Below are positions 8,667 through 18,144 of a DNA stretch of 64,000 nt, in pieces. The notes beneath the pieces were generated by a model that saw only the letters and a list, made by a program, of their open reading frames with translations, was not told where the DNA came from and searched no databases. Numbering within the stretch: position 1 is the first letter of the stretch; the number at the start of each line of letters is the position of its first letter. Source of the DNA: 2-12-FULL-35-23 sp965196985 (lineage in GTDB: Bacteria > Pseudomonadota > Gammaproteobacteria > UBA12402); NCBI GenBank assembly GCA_965196985.1, contig CBDALO010000131.1, forward strand, positions 62,001 to 126,000. Direction: 5' to 3'. The position numbers and the translations under genes were made by a program.

Positions 8667-9545
8667 ATGTTTAGCAAGACAGCCACCAAATCCATTAACC
8701 ACTCGATCTTTCAATTTATCAAATACCATGAGAGGCGGTTTTCTTATGAAACCCGATACAGCATGACCCGACGTTTAGTCACCACGGCCAGTGATCTGCA
8801 CGAGCTGGGTTACATCGTGCGACACATTCGAGGTTTAAAGCAAAAGCACATTCAAGCCTTAGTCGATCATTGGCAGGCCAAAGGCTTGTCAGCGGGCACA
8901 ATTAAAAATCGATTAGCCGATCTGCGTTTTATCTGTCGTGAGTTTGGTCGGGCTAGCGTGGTGAAAAGCAACCAAGAGTACGGCATTGCCAAACGGGTGA
9001 CGGTTCCGAATCACAATAAAGCAATTCATGACGTCAATTTTGATCCGATCCATAACGAGCAATTAAAAGTCTCACTGTCCTTGCAGCAAGCATTTGGCTT
9101 GCGGCGTGAAGAGTGTTTAAAGATCCAGCCACACGTAGCCGATCACGGTGATCGCTTAGCACTCAAAGGAAGCTGGACAAAAGGAAATGTGCCCCGCTCC
9201 ATCCCGATTCGCACTGAGGCACAACGCCAAGCATTAGAAGCGGCGAAACATCTTGTTGGTCAAAAGGACTCAATGATTCCCAATTCAAAAAGCTACATTG
9301 CCCAGCGAGAATTTTATGACAAGACCACCAACCAAGCCGGGTTACGCAAGCTGCATGGCTTGCGTCACGCTTATGCGCAGCAACGCTATAAAACCTTGAC
9401 TGGCTGGGAGTCGCCACTGAATGGTGGCAAACCCAGAAAAGCGTTTACTAAGGAAGAACGACTCATTGATCGAAGAGCGCGGCTACTGATCTCCAGAGAG
9501 CTCGGCCATGATCGTGTAACGATCACAGCAACGTACATCGGATAA
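8667..9545 (+). CDS. Tyrosine recombinase (integrase domain protein)
   Basis: 292 residues. The N-terminal half (residues about 1-110) is an SAM-like core-binding domain. The catalytic half keeps the recombinase signature: R in AFGLRREECL, HxxR in LHGLRHAYAQQRY, H in LGHDRV and the tyrosine nucleophile in ATYIG at the very C-terminus. It overlaps the preceding degenerate recombinase-like gene by 8 bp, so the two were probably translated as a pair. Such integrase pairs occur on integrative elements and plasmids. The attachment site is not identified. Confidence 0.8.
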   Translation: MFSKTATKSINHSIFQFIKYHERRFSYETRYSMTRRLVTTASDLHELGYIVRHIRGLKQKHIQALVDHWQAKGLSAGTIKNRLADLRFICREFGRASVVKSNQEYGIAKRVTVPNHNKAIHDVNFDPIHNEQLKVSLSLQQAFGLRREECLKIQPHVADHGDRLALKGSWTKGNVPRSIPIRTEAQRQALEAAKHLVGQKDSMIPNSKSYIAQREFYDKTTNQAGLRKLHGLRHAYAQQRYKTLTGWESPLNGGKPRKAFTKEERLIDRRARLLISRELGHDRVTITATYIG

Positions 9546-9611
9546 GTGAGATTGACCAACGAGTAATAATGCTAGGCTTGCAAGGAAAAACCTTTTACAC
9601 TGCCTTATGCA

Positions 9612-9881
9612 ATGAGTGAGAGCAATATAAGAGACTTGGCCATGATCACTGATCAGGAAACCCAACTAGGCTACCTAGACTTGCTGAAAAAACGCGGTAC
9701 GGTTGCTGCGCTCAGTGGATTACTGGCGGTGACAGTTTGGGTCTTACTGAATAACTACGTAATGGGTACGCCCTTACATGGCAATCAACGTTACGTTTAC
9801 GTCATCGGTTATTTCGTCTTTGTCAGTTACTTTACCTGGAAACCCAAGTTAGTCGCATTGTTACGTAGGGGGTCGGCATGA
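9612..9881 (+). CDS. Small two-helix membrane protein
   Basis: 89 residues. Two hydrophobic segments, about 33-49 (AALSGLLAVTVWVLLNN) and 62-76 (YVYVIGYFVFVSYF), suggest an inner-membrane protein with a hydrophilic N-terminus. I recognise no family. Its stop overlaps the start of the Rpn gene in an ATGA, which implies translational coupling. It may belong functionally to the Rpn system or to the recombinase pair. Confidence 0.55.
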   Translation: MSESNIRDLAMITDQETQLGYLDLLKKRGTVAALSGLLAVTVWVLLNNYVMGTPLHGNQRYVYVIGYFVFVSYFTWKPKLVALLRRGSA

Positions 9882-10864
9882 GTAACAAGCAAGGTATTAA
9901 GCATCACGATCTCTTGTTCAAAAGCTCGCTTCAGGACATTGAGATTGCCAAGGATTTTTTTAAGGTGCACTTGCCGAAAAAGATCCAAAAGATGATTGAC
10001 TGGGAGACGTTGCAGTTAGAAAGCGAAAGCTTCATCGATCAGGATTTTAAAACCGCTTTTACGGATGTACTCTATCGCGTGAAGCTTAAAAAGCAGTATG
10101 GCAAAGAGCAAGTTTATCTCTACGTTTTGTCAGAGCAGCAATCCACACCTGATGCCTTCATGGCTTTTCGATTAAAATACTATCTCTGTAAAATCTGGGA
10201 TCGGTTCTTAAAGCAAACCCCGAAGCGTGATCAAAACGAAACTCTTAAGCTCCCCTTAATACTCACCATCACCTTTTATAATGGCAAAAAAAGACCCTAT
10301 CCGTATACCATGGACTTTTTCGAGTTATTCGAGGATTCAGCGTTAGCCAAAGAGCTTTACACCGCACCGTTTCCTTTGGTTGATCTCAGCGTGATCCCTG
10401 ATGAAGAATTACTCACTCATGGCTATGTCGCTGCGATGGAATTACTGCATAAACATGCTTACCACCGTGACCTTGTACCAGTCATTAAGCAACTCATTAA
10501 GCATGATTTGCTCCAATTACTTAAGCAACTTGATAGTGGTCAACATCTATCAAGATTGGTAAAATATGCCTTAGAGTATGAAAAGGACGACTATGCTGAT
10601 GAAGTCGTTACCTTATTAACTGAAGCACTACCTGATATGAAGGAGACCATCATGTCCGCAGCAGATCAATTACGACAAGAAGGCCATGCCAAAGGCCTAA
10701 AGCAGGGAATGCTTGATGGGATGAAGCATGGTATTGAAGAACGTAATAAGGAAATTGCAGCTAGTTTACTGCGACAGGGACTTGACCATAAACTAATTAC
10801 TGAAGCTACCGGTGTATCTAATGAATTTTTAAATGAAATAAATAGACAAATTAACCGCAAATAA
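9878..10864 (+). CDS. Rpn-family (recombination-promoting nuclease / putative transposase) PD-(D/E)XK protein
   Basis: 328 residues. The N-terminal two-thirds matches the Rpn/Transposase_31 nuclease: DLLFKSS near the start, TAFTDVLYRVKLK (catalytic D), YVLSEQQSTPDAFMAFRLKYY (E-x-Q) and ILTITFYNGKK. The C-terminal 70 residues are helical and charged (DQLRQEGHAKGLKQG), as in Rpn proteins. E. coli Rpn proteins are DNA endonucleases linked to recombination and phage defence. The start overlaps the preceding membrane gene (ATGA). An internal start with a strong ribosome site is described separately. Confidence 0.88.
   Translation: MSNKQGIKHHDLLFKSSLQDIEIAKDFFKVHLPKKIQKMIDWETLQLESESFIDQDFKTAFTDVLYRVKLKKQYGKEQVYLYVLSEQQSTPDAFMAFRLKYYLCKIWDRFLKQTPKRDQNETLKLPLILTITFYNGKKRPYPYTMDFFELFEDSALAKELYTAPFPLVDLSVIPDEELLTHGYVAAMELLHKHAYHRDLVPVIKQLIKHDLLQLLKQLDSGQHLSRLVKYALEYEKDDYADEVVTLLTEALPDMKETIMSAADQLRQEGHAKGLKQGMLDGMKHGIEERNKEIAASLLRQGLDHKLITEATGVSNEFLNEINRQINRK
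10652..10864 (+). CDS. Probable intragenic short Rpn isoform (RpnS-like antitoxin)
   Basis: Within the Rpn gene, codon 259 is ATG preceded by AAGGAG at 10640-10645 with 6-base spacing, a much better ribosome site than expected by chance inside a gene. The product would be the 70-residue C-terminal domain. For E. coli Rpn proteins, a short form made from within the gene is reported to bind and restrain the long nuclease. The same layout here suggests a nuclease with a built-in antitoxin. Expression is not shown. Confidence 0.55.
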   Translation: MSAADQLRQEGHAKGLKQGMLDGMKHGIEERNKEIAASLLRQGLDHKLITEATGVSNEFLNEINRQINRK

Positions 10865-10925
10865 GATATTCAACGGATAACTTCCTATCTTATGCTTTTC
10901 CCTAAAAATTAAATATAAGTGAAAT

Positions 10926-11192
10926 ATGGCTTTTACGTTTCCTAAAAAATCCGACATATCACCTGATAACCCGTATTTACTGTTACGAGATCTGCATAAA
11001 AGAAAAATCCCTGAAGTTTGGCCTCATCAAAAAACAACTTTACTACTATATGCTGATAATGAACAAAAACATAAAGATATTGCCATATGGCTTCCAACAG
11101 GTAGCGGCAAAACTCTTGTGGGTTTGTTAATTGCTGAATGGAGAAGAAGAAAATATGGGGAAAAAGTTGTTTACTTAGGATGTGTAATGTAG
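10926..11192 (+). pseudogene. DEAD/DEAH helicase N-terminus, truncated
   Basis: About 85 residues of a superfamily 2 helicase: a Q-like region (RKIPEVWPHQK) and Walker A PTGSGKT at about residue 60, ending after KVVYLG where motif Ia should begin. The remainder is replaced by a transposable element starting near 11180. The downstream part is not in the window. It lies 60 bp after the Rpn gene. It could be the remnant of a defence or restriction helicase. Confidence 0.7.
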
Positions 11193-11257
11193 TAGGTTTT
11201 AACAGCTATCTATGATATTGTGCTGCAGTCGATTGAGAAAACTACTGGAGCGTCAAA

Positions 11258-11894
11258 ATGAACAAAGGATACCGCATAATCTTCGAATCTATTGATCTCG
11301 ATAATCCCAGCACAGTTGTTCGCCAATCTACGTTAATAGAAGAGTCGGTCAAGGTAGCAACAAACTGTTTAGATTTCTCATTAGAGCATGAGAAACAAAT
11401 TAAACTATTGCAGGCTGCGCTTGATAATATTCTGATAGAAAAAACTGAACTAATCAATAATGATTTACATTTGTGCCCAAAATGTCCAGGTGAATTAATT
11501 AAGCAAGGCAAGCGTAAGTCGACATTTCACGACGTATTTACTGACCATGAAGTAAAAATGTAACGAGCAAAATGTAATCAGTGTGGCTTTGAACCGGCCT
11601 CAACAGTTAGGACTTTTCTTGGTGGCACAACGATATCAGGAGACCTTGCAAAACTTCAATCTGAATTAGGGGCCGAACAGACCTTTAGAGATGCCGAGGA
11701 TATTTTTAATAAATTTTCAACTGCACAACGCAAAGTTAACAATCATAATCGAATCAAATTAACAACAGAGCGTGTTGGCAGCTCATTAAAGTTAGTCGAT
11801 AAAGAAGAAAAAAACATGTTAAAAGCAGATGAGGCAGAAGAATTAATTTTAAATGTTGATGGTGGTCATGTAAATTCAAAAGAGCCTAATTATA
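11258..11894 (+). pseudogene. Transposase N-terminal fragment, unassigned family, with stop codon
   Basis: The frame runs from ATG 11258 (preceded by GGAGC) through an in-frame TAA at 11561-11563 and on to about 11894. After the stop the same frame continues with CNQCG, completing a zinc ribbon started by CPKCPGE. LNVDGGHVNS near the end looks like the first catalytic D of a DDE transposase. It is cut at 11894 by an IS4-family element. The element's left end probably begins near 11180, inside the helicase. I cannot name the family. Confidence 0.5.
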
Positions 11895-12643
11895 CTGAAA
11901 ACTACCCAAAATTTAAATCAGCAAAATAATGCTGAAATATTGTGTAAAAATGACTATGCTTTGTCTTTTTAACAAGACTAACGAGATGAGTATAAATGTT
12001 AAACTTCGCCGATTACGCTGCCCCTCTTTTTTCAAAATTAACTGGGAAAGTTGTTTTAAAAAAATCTATCGACGATTGTAGGAAAGCTATTAACTGAAGG
12101 TAGTTGTAAGTTGTTCAGTTCATCAAAAGATAACAATGAGTATAAAAAGATGATTCGTACACTTACCGGTGAAAATAAAAGCACCGATTTAGATCCAATA
12201 AAAACAAATGATGTATTGCTAGAACAGAGCTGTGAAAAACTTTCACACGCCAGTAAAATTGATGTTCTTCATGATCCTTCTGATATTAGAAAGCCACATA
12301 GCAAGCAAACTGAAAATCTAGGTAAAGTAAGGAGTCTGGACGGGGATATTATCAATGGTTACAGCACGCATAACGCAGTTGCATTAGTACCTGGTGATAA
12401 GGCTGTGCATCTACTATCGCATGTAAGCTACAGCAATAAAGACCCTAAGTTTTTAAAAGCTGAGCATATTAAGAAAATAGAGGCTGGAAAGCCATTTGAG
12501 GGAGATAAAGAGGCCAAGAGTCTTTATGAATCTGGTGATTACTTTAATAAAAAGCTGCTGTCTATTCGTGAAATAGAAAAAATAGGAATCTGCCTAAAAT
12601 CAAAGAATGAAGATGCAACCATTACCCATATTCTAGATAGAGA
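11895..12643 (+). mobile_element. IS4-family element, left half only
   Basis: The first 749 bp of the element seen complete at 33959-36822, essentially identical, starting with the terminal repeat CTGAAAACTACCC. It contains the transposase start (ATG 11996), the A7 tract at 12058-12064 where the frame shifts, and about 180 residues of the second frame up to THILDRE. It is then replaced by ISKra4 copy 2, and the right half is missing. Confidence 0.85.
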
Positions 12644-13691
12644 GGGTGCTGCCTTTATATAATGTAGAAAATATAGCATAATATACACTTTAACTTGATT
12701 ACGGATGGTGTTTGGATGTTAGCTAGAATTCTCTCTGATGAAAATAATGAATTAACTATTGAGCTCAAGCTTCCACTAAAAGGATCCATGCTTGAATGTG
12801 AGGATGCAATTCTTGACGGCCTTAATGAGGTTGGAACATTAGCCACTGAAAAAGCTTTAAGTAAGTTTGATGCAGATGGCTCTCCTATCCATGTTGGAAA
12901 AATAAAGCTAACAGCACGAAGTAGAGATGAAGCAAATTACCAAACGCCTTATGGAGTTGCTCGAGTTAAGCGTTATGTTTATCAAACCTCTAAAGGCGGG
13001 AAGATCTTTTGTCCTTTAGAAGATAAGGCTAGAATTATCCAAGGATCAACACCGCGATTTGCAAAAATAATCTCACATAAATACTCAAACTTACCTGCTC
13101 CTAGTGTTATTGATGATCTCAAGGTCAATCATAACCGTAAAATCTCACATTCATACTTGCAACGGGCAACTGATTTTGTTGGCGGTATTGCACAAGCCAA
13201 AGAGGCTGAGTGGGAATATGAAGAGCCAAAGCTTGATGCAGGCATTGAGATGCTAAGTATTAGCTTAGATGGTGCATATGTCCTCACCGTTGATGATGGT
13301 TATAGAGAGAGCATGGTTGGAACTATTTCCATGTATGATAAGCATGGTGCACGCCTGCACACAACCTACGTTGCAGCATCACCAGAATATGGAAAAGATG
13401 AATTCTTTAATAGGCTTGAAAAGGAAATAAAGCTGAAAAAGAAATATTACCCTGATGCTAAAACAATTGGCGTTGCTGATGGAGCAAAAAATAATTGGCC
13501 ATTTCTAAAAAAACATACTGATACGCAAATTTTAGATTTTTGGCATGCAACTGAATATCTCGGCGAAGCATCAAAGGCAGTATTTACCAAAAAATCTGAA
13601 AGAGATGAGCGTGATGTTTGGCTCGAAGAGAGATGTCATGACTTAAAGCACAAGAAAGGTGCGGCAGGTAGAATACTTGCTGAGCTTAAAG

Positions 13692-15223
13692 GCTAGTGCG
13701 CCATCCTTTCTGTAAATTCCATTGACTTGCTGAAAATAAGCAGGCGACTCAGTCAGATTAGAAATTCCTTTTAAGGTAAACTTAACCAAAAAAGAGGAAT
13801 GACAATGAGCTGCTATAAAAATGAGAACTTAATCGAAGAAGCCATACATGTTTTAGCGATGGAGGGGTTTGAAGCTTTACCTAAGCTTGTCTCCAGGTTG
13901 ATGAATGAGGCTATGTTAATAGAAAGGGAGCGCCATTTAAATGCCAGTCCTTATGAGCGAACTGGCGAAAGAAACGGATATGCGAACGGCTTTAAACCAA
14001 GGTTAATTAACACAGGTCAAGGTCAGCTTGAGCTACAGATACCGCAGGTTAGAGACTCCAATGAAGCCTTCTATCCATCAGTCTTAGAGCGAGGTGTACG
14101 CTCTGATAGAGCACTTAAGCTGGCTGTCGCTGAAATGTATGTGCATGGGGTTTCCACGCGCAAAGTTGAAAAGGTGCTAAAGCAACTCTGTGGAACAGAT
14201 ATTTCAAGCACAGAGGTAAGCCGTTGCGCTAAATTGTTGGATGAAGATTTAAAGAAATGGCGAAATAAGCCGTTAGGAAAGATAAAATATCTTTGGCTAG
14301 ATGCACGTTATGAGAAGGTGCGCACTAGCGGCACAGTACAAGACTGTGCGGTATTGATAGCCTATGGCTTTGATGAATCAACCGGCAAGAGAACAGTGCT
14401 AGGTGTTTCTGTTGCGTTATCAGAGGCTGAGGTACATTGGCGTGATTTTCTTCAGCAGTTGGTTGAGCGAGGTATACATGGTATTGAGTTGATTACTAGC
14501 GACGCTCATACTGGCCTAAAAGCCGCTAGAAGAGCTGTGTTCCCCAGTGTTCCTTGGCAACGCTGCCAATTTCATTTGCAGCAAAATGCTCAGGCTCACA
14601 TACCAAAGCGCTCAATGAAGGAACCAGTAGCTGAGGAGATTACAGCTATATTTAATACCTCAAACATTCATGAGTCGGAAAGACTATTGGCTATGGCGGT
14701 AGATAAATATCAGCAAACAGCACCAGAGCTTTCTTCTTGGTTGGAAGTGAATATACCGGAGGGCTTAGTAGTGATGAACTTTGACAGGCCGCATCAAAAA
14801 AGATTAAGAACCAGTAACATAGCTGAGCGCGTAAACAGAGAGGTAAAAAGAAGGACGCATACAGTTGGAATTTTCCCTAATACTGAATCGTGCCTAAGGC
14901 TCGTATCAGCTGTTTTAGTGGAAATTGATGACCAGTGGAGCGGATCACCTAGATACTTAAGTTGAAGTGAATAATAAGGCTTCATAGGGTTTTAGGATAG
15001 ATCATTCTTGTTCTTATTAACGAGATATAATTGCTATTACCTAAAAGTTAATAATTTATTTTGAGAGGAGAAAAATTTGAGGTATAAATAATTTTTTAGA
15101 TTGATTAGCATAATTAATTTAAGATATTATGCGATGAGACAGGTACAATAGAGTGCCATTTAGAATTTTAAAGGTTTTTCTAAGTACTGAAGTTGGTTTT
15201 TACAGACAAAATAACGCTCTATC
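13692..15223 (+). mobile_element. IS256-family element, copy 2
   Basis: 1532 bp with the same ends as copy 1. It is flanked by the 8-bp duplication GCTTAAAG at 13684-13691 and 15224-15231, inside ISKra4 copy 2. Confidence 0.95.
13805..14965 (+). CDS. IS256-family transposase, copy 2 (intact)
   Basis: Nearly identical to copy 1. Counted from the upstream ATG at 13799, the catalytic residues are D168, D235 and E343, a spacing typical of IS256 Mutator-like transposases. The AGAGGA ribosome site favours the ATG at 13805. Confidence 0.95.
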   Translation: MSCYKNENLIEEAIHVLAMEGFEALPKLVSRLMNEAMLIERERHLNASPYERTGERNGYANGFKPRLINTGQGQLELQIPQVRDSNEAFYPSVLERGVRSDRALKLAVAEMYVHGVSTRKVEKVLKQLCGTDISSTEVSRCAKLLDEDLKKWRNKPLGKIKYLWLDARYEKVRTSGTVQDCAVLIAYGFDESTGKRTVLGVSVALSEAEVHWRDFLQQLVERGIHGIELITSDAHTGLKAARRAVFPSVPWQRCQFHLQQNAQAHIPKRSMKEPVAEEITAIFNTSNIHESERLLAMAVDKYQQTAPELSSWLEVNIPEGLVVMNFDRPHQKRLRTSNIAERVNREVKRRTHTVGIFPNTESCLRLVSAVLVEIDDQWSGSPRYLS

Positions 15224-15570
15224 GCTTAAAGAGCATCTAAATAAAAAACTGAATAAATCGCTTAGAGAAAAGCTAGAAGGAACAATTACGTATTTTGAAA
15301 ATAATATTAAAGAAAAGCGAATGTCGTATCATAATTTGATTAAGCAGAATGCACCAATTGGCTCTGGCGTCACTGAAGCAGCATGTAAAACAATTGTTAA
15401 ACAAAGATTAGGCGGATCAGGAATGCGCTGGAAAGACAAGGGAATGAAAATCGTTTTATGCTTGAGAACACTAGTAAAGACTAAAGGCAGATGGGATCAG
15501 TTTTGGGAGAAGGTCAATGATTTTGGCGTGCCAGCAGCAATATAGCCTACATTATATAGAGGCAGCACCC

Positions 15571-15930
15571 ATTAAGAAGCTCTCTGTTTGTCCAAAAGCA
15601 GTCCCAAAGAGTAGAGGGCATGGTGAATGTGATGTGTTGCCATGCAGTGTTGGGTAAGATTGCCATTTGTTGTTGTATACATACTTCTGTGGCTTTTTTA
15701 CCACACGATGAACAGCTTTTAGCTTTGCAGGTATGGCGGATGTATTTGACGTGTGAACAGTTTGGATTACTGCAATGATACTCTTTATGGCCACGCATAG
15801 GATGTTTGTAGCTAAGCAGCTTAACAATGCCAATGACAATAGCTTCTCTGATTTTATCTTTGTACTTGGTGTGAAAGTTCCACCAGTTCTGATTGGTTAC
15901 CAAGATTTGTTTGATACTAAAGCGTTTCAT
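15571..15930 (-). pseudogene. IS91-family transposase N-terminal fragment
   Basis: About 120 residues from ATG 15930. It carries the zinc-binding domain of IS91 (Y2 HUH) transposases: CSNPNCSH, HTCKAKSCSSCGK and then QHITFTMPSTLWDCF. It stops where ISKra4 copy 2 begins. The HUH nuclease and catalytic tyrosines are absent from this window, so the fragment is dead. Confidence 0.75.
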
Positions 15931-15969
15931 TATTCTTAGAGTAAAATGAGAAGCGCGTATAGTAGGTGA

Positions 15970-16107
15970 GTTATTGCTCAGCTACCTGAAGCAATTTCTA
16001 TAGCAGGTGTGTTATTTTTATTCGTTATTATTCCATGGGCAGGTTTGACTAGTTTGAGACTTAATAATACTCGTGGCTTTGTAAAGACTAAACTCTTAGA
16101 GGCTTAG
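15970..16107 (+). pseudogene. C-terminal remnant of a membrane protein
   Basis: An open frame of 45 codons without a start, ending at TAG 16105. It encodes a hydrophobic helix (ISIAGVLFLFVIIPWAG) followed by a basic tail. It looks like the tail of a gene cut by the IS91 insertion. A GCCGGCgaaGCCGGC hairpin near 16113-16127 could be its terminator. The family is unknown. Confidence 0.35.
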
Positions 16108-16612
16108 AAAGTTGCCGGCGAAGCCGGCCTGACTTGATTTGACTTTATTGCAACAGGAGGGTTATTGAGTTTTTCTGATGTTGCTGATGTTTTGCGGGAA
16201 AAACTATGCGCAAGTGTGACTTTGATTACCTCAGATAATTTTACTAATAGCTTAGCTAGAGAGGTTTATCGTATTTCAACGGTAGAGCAAAACTTTGATA
16301 AACAGTCCCATAAACTTTCTAAGCAAGAACACCTATTTTTTATAAAGCTACTTAATCAACGAGGCCCTTTGTTACAAAAAAAATCTATATCGCTGGGTTC
16401 GTACGTTTGCATTAAATTCTGCTGAAAACCGCTTGATTGCTTTATTAGAGGAGGTTCCTGATTGGGAAATATCAGATCAACGTTTACTTTTTGAGGGTTA
16501 TAGAGAGGCTAAGGGTGAAGAAATTATTGCTTTGCCAAGAACCAGAAGAGAAATATTTCGTTACCTTAAACTATTAGCCAATTACTTGCCTAACGCTGAA
16601 AAACGTTTGCTG

Positions 16613-18144
16613 GCTAGTGCGCCATCCTTTCTGTAAATTCCATTGACTTGCTGAAAATAAGCAGGCGACTCAGTCAGATTAGAAATTCCTTTTAAGGTAA
16701 ACTTAACCAAAAAAGAGGAATGACAATGAGCTGCTATAAAAATGAGAACTTAATCGAAGAAGCCATACATGTTTTAGCGATGGAGGGGTTTGAAGCTTTA
16801 CCTAAGCTTGTCTCCAGGTTGATGAATGAGGCTATGTTAATAGAAAGGGAGCGCCATTTAAATGCCAGTCCTTATGAGCGAACTGGCGATAGAAACGGAT
16901 ATGCGAACGGCTTTAAACCAAGGTTAATTAACACAGGTCAAGGTCAGCTTGAGCTACAGATACCGCAGGTTAGAGACTCCAATGAAGCCTTCTATCCATC
17001 AGTCTTAGAGCGAGGTGTACGCTCTGATAGAGCACTTAAGCTGGCTGTCGCTGAAATGTATGTGCATGGGGTTTCCACGCGCAAAGTTGAAAAGGTGCTA
17101 AAGCAACTCTGTGGAACAGATATTTCAAGCACAGAGGTAAGCCGTTGCGCTAAATTGTTGGATGAAGATTTAAAGAAATGGCGAAATAAGCCGTTAGGAA
17201 AGATAAAATATCTTTGGCTAGATGCACGTTATGAGAAGGTGCGCACTAGCGGCACAGTACAAGACTGTGCGGTATTGATAGCCTATGGCTTTGATGAATC
17301 AACCGGCAAGAGAACAGTGCTAGGTGTTTCTGTTGCGTTATCAGAGGCTGAGGTACATTGGCGTGATTTTCTTCAGCAGTTGGTTGAGCGAGGTATACAT
17401 GGTATTGAGTTGATTACTAGCGACGCTCATACTGGCCTAAAAGCCGCTAGAAGAGCTGTGTTCCCCAGTGTTCCTTGGCAACGCTGCCAATTTCATTTGC
17501 AGCAAAATGCTCAGGCTCACATACCAAAGCGCTCAATGAAGGAACCAGTAGCTGAGGAGATTACAGCTATATTTAATGCCTCAAACATTCATGAGTCGGA
17601 AAGACTATTGGCTATGGCGGTAGATAAATATCAGCAAACAGCACCAGAGCTTTCTTCTTGGTTGGAAGTGAATATACCGGAGGGCTTAGTAGTGATGAAC
17701 TTTGACAGGCCGCATCAAAAAAGATTAAGAACCAGTAACATAGCTGAGCGCGTAAACAGAGAGGTAAAAAGAAGGACGCATACAGTTGGAATTTTCCCTA
17801 ATACTGAATCGTGCCTAAGGCTCGTATCAGCTGTTTTAGTGGAAATTGATGACCAGTGGAGCGGATCACCTAGATACTTAAGTTGAAGTGAATAATAAGG
17901 CTTCATAGGGTTTTAGGATAGATCATTCTTGTTCTTATTAACGAGATATAATTGCTATTACCTAAAAGTTAATAATTTATTTTGAGAGGAGAAAAATTTG
18001 AGGTATAAATAATTTTTTAGATTGATTAGCATAATTAATTTAAGATATTATGCGATGAGACAGGTACAATAGAGTGCCATTTAGAATTTTAAAGGTTTTT
18101 CTAAGTACTGAAGTTGGTTTTTACAGACAAAATAACGCTCTATC
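16613..18144 (+). mobile_element. IS256-family element, copy 3
   Basis: 1532 bp, same ends as the other copies. It is flanked by the 8-bp duplication GTTTGCTG at 16605-16612 and 18145-18152, within the large unknown gene. Confidence 0.95.
16726..17886 (+). CDS. IS256-family transposase, copy 3 (intact)
   Basis: 386 residues from the ATG with the best AGAGGA spacing. The DDE residues are conserved as in copies 1 and 2. It reads in the same direction as the interrupted gene. Confidence 0.95.
   Translation: MSCYKNENLIEEAIHVLAMEGFEALPKLVSRLMNEAMLIERERHLNASPYERTGDRNGYANGFKPRLINTGQGQLELQIPQVRDSNEAFYPSVLERGVRSDRALKLAVAEMYVHGVSTRKVEKVLKQLCGTDISSTEVSRCAKLLDEDLKKWRNKPLGKIKYLWLDARYEKVRTSGTVQDCAVLIAYGFDESTGKRTVLGVSVALSEAEVHWRDFLQQLVERGIHGIELITSDAHTGLKAARRAVFPSVPWQRCQFHLQQNAQAHIPKRSMKEPVAEEITAIFNASNIHESERLLAMAVDKYQQTAPELSSWLEVNIPEGLVVMNFDRPHQKRLRTSNIAERVNREVKRRTHTVGIFPNTESCLRLVSAVLVEIDDQWSGSPRYLS

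Larger units (their letters stand above)
6313..8674 (+). pseudogene. Tyrosine-recombinase-like protein with degenerate active site, split by IS256
   Basis: Joining 6313-6406 to 7947-8674, without the IS256 and one CCAGAAAA duplication, restores one frame from ATG 6313 (MGRKLQLLNECNRVLATSH...) of about 273 residues. The N-terminal part resembles the phage-integrase SAM-like domain. The C-terminal half aligns by eye with the next gene, but the catalytic positions are lost: LMKTES replaces LRREE, and RRYYAQQRFYN replaces RHAYAQQRY. It therefore looks catalytically dead even when uninterrupted. Its 3' end overlaps the next gene by 8 bp. An ORF reading out of the IS end from TTG 7841 is an artefact of the insertion. 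Confidence 0.75.
12695..15545 (+). pseudogene. ISKra4 transposase, copy 2, split by IS256
   Basis: The N-terminal 330 residues (12695-13691) and the C-terminal part (15224-15545) are separated by an IS256 inserted at GCTTAAAG. The sequence otherwise matches the intact copies, including RLGGSGMRW in the distal part. Confidence 0.92.
12644..15570 (+). mobile_element. ISKra4-family element, copy 2, interrupted by IS256 copy 2
   Basis: The ISKra4 part is exactly 1387 bp once 1532 bp of IS256 and its 8-bp duplication are removed. Both ends are intact, but the flanks do not match (GATAGAGA on the left, ATTAAGAA on the right). The left flank is IS4 sequence and the right flank is an IS91 gene, so this copy sits at a rearrangement junction. 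Confidence 0.92.
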
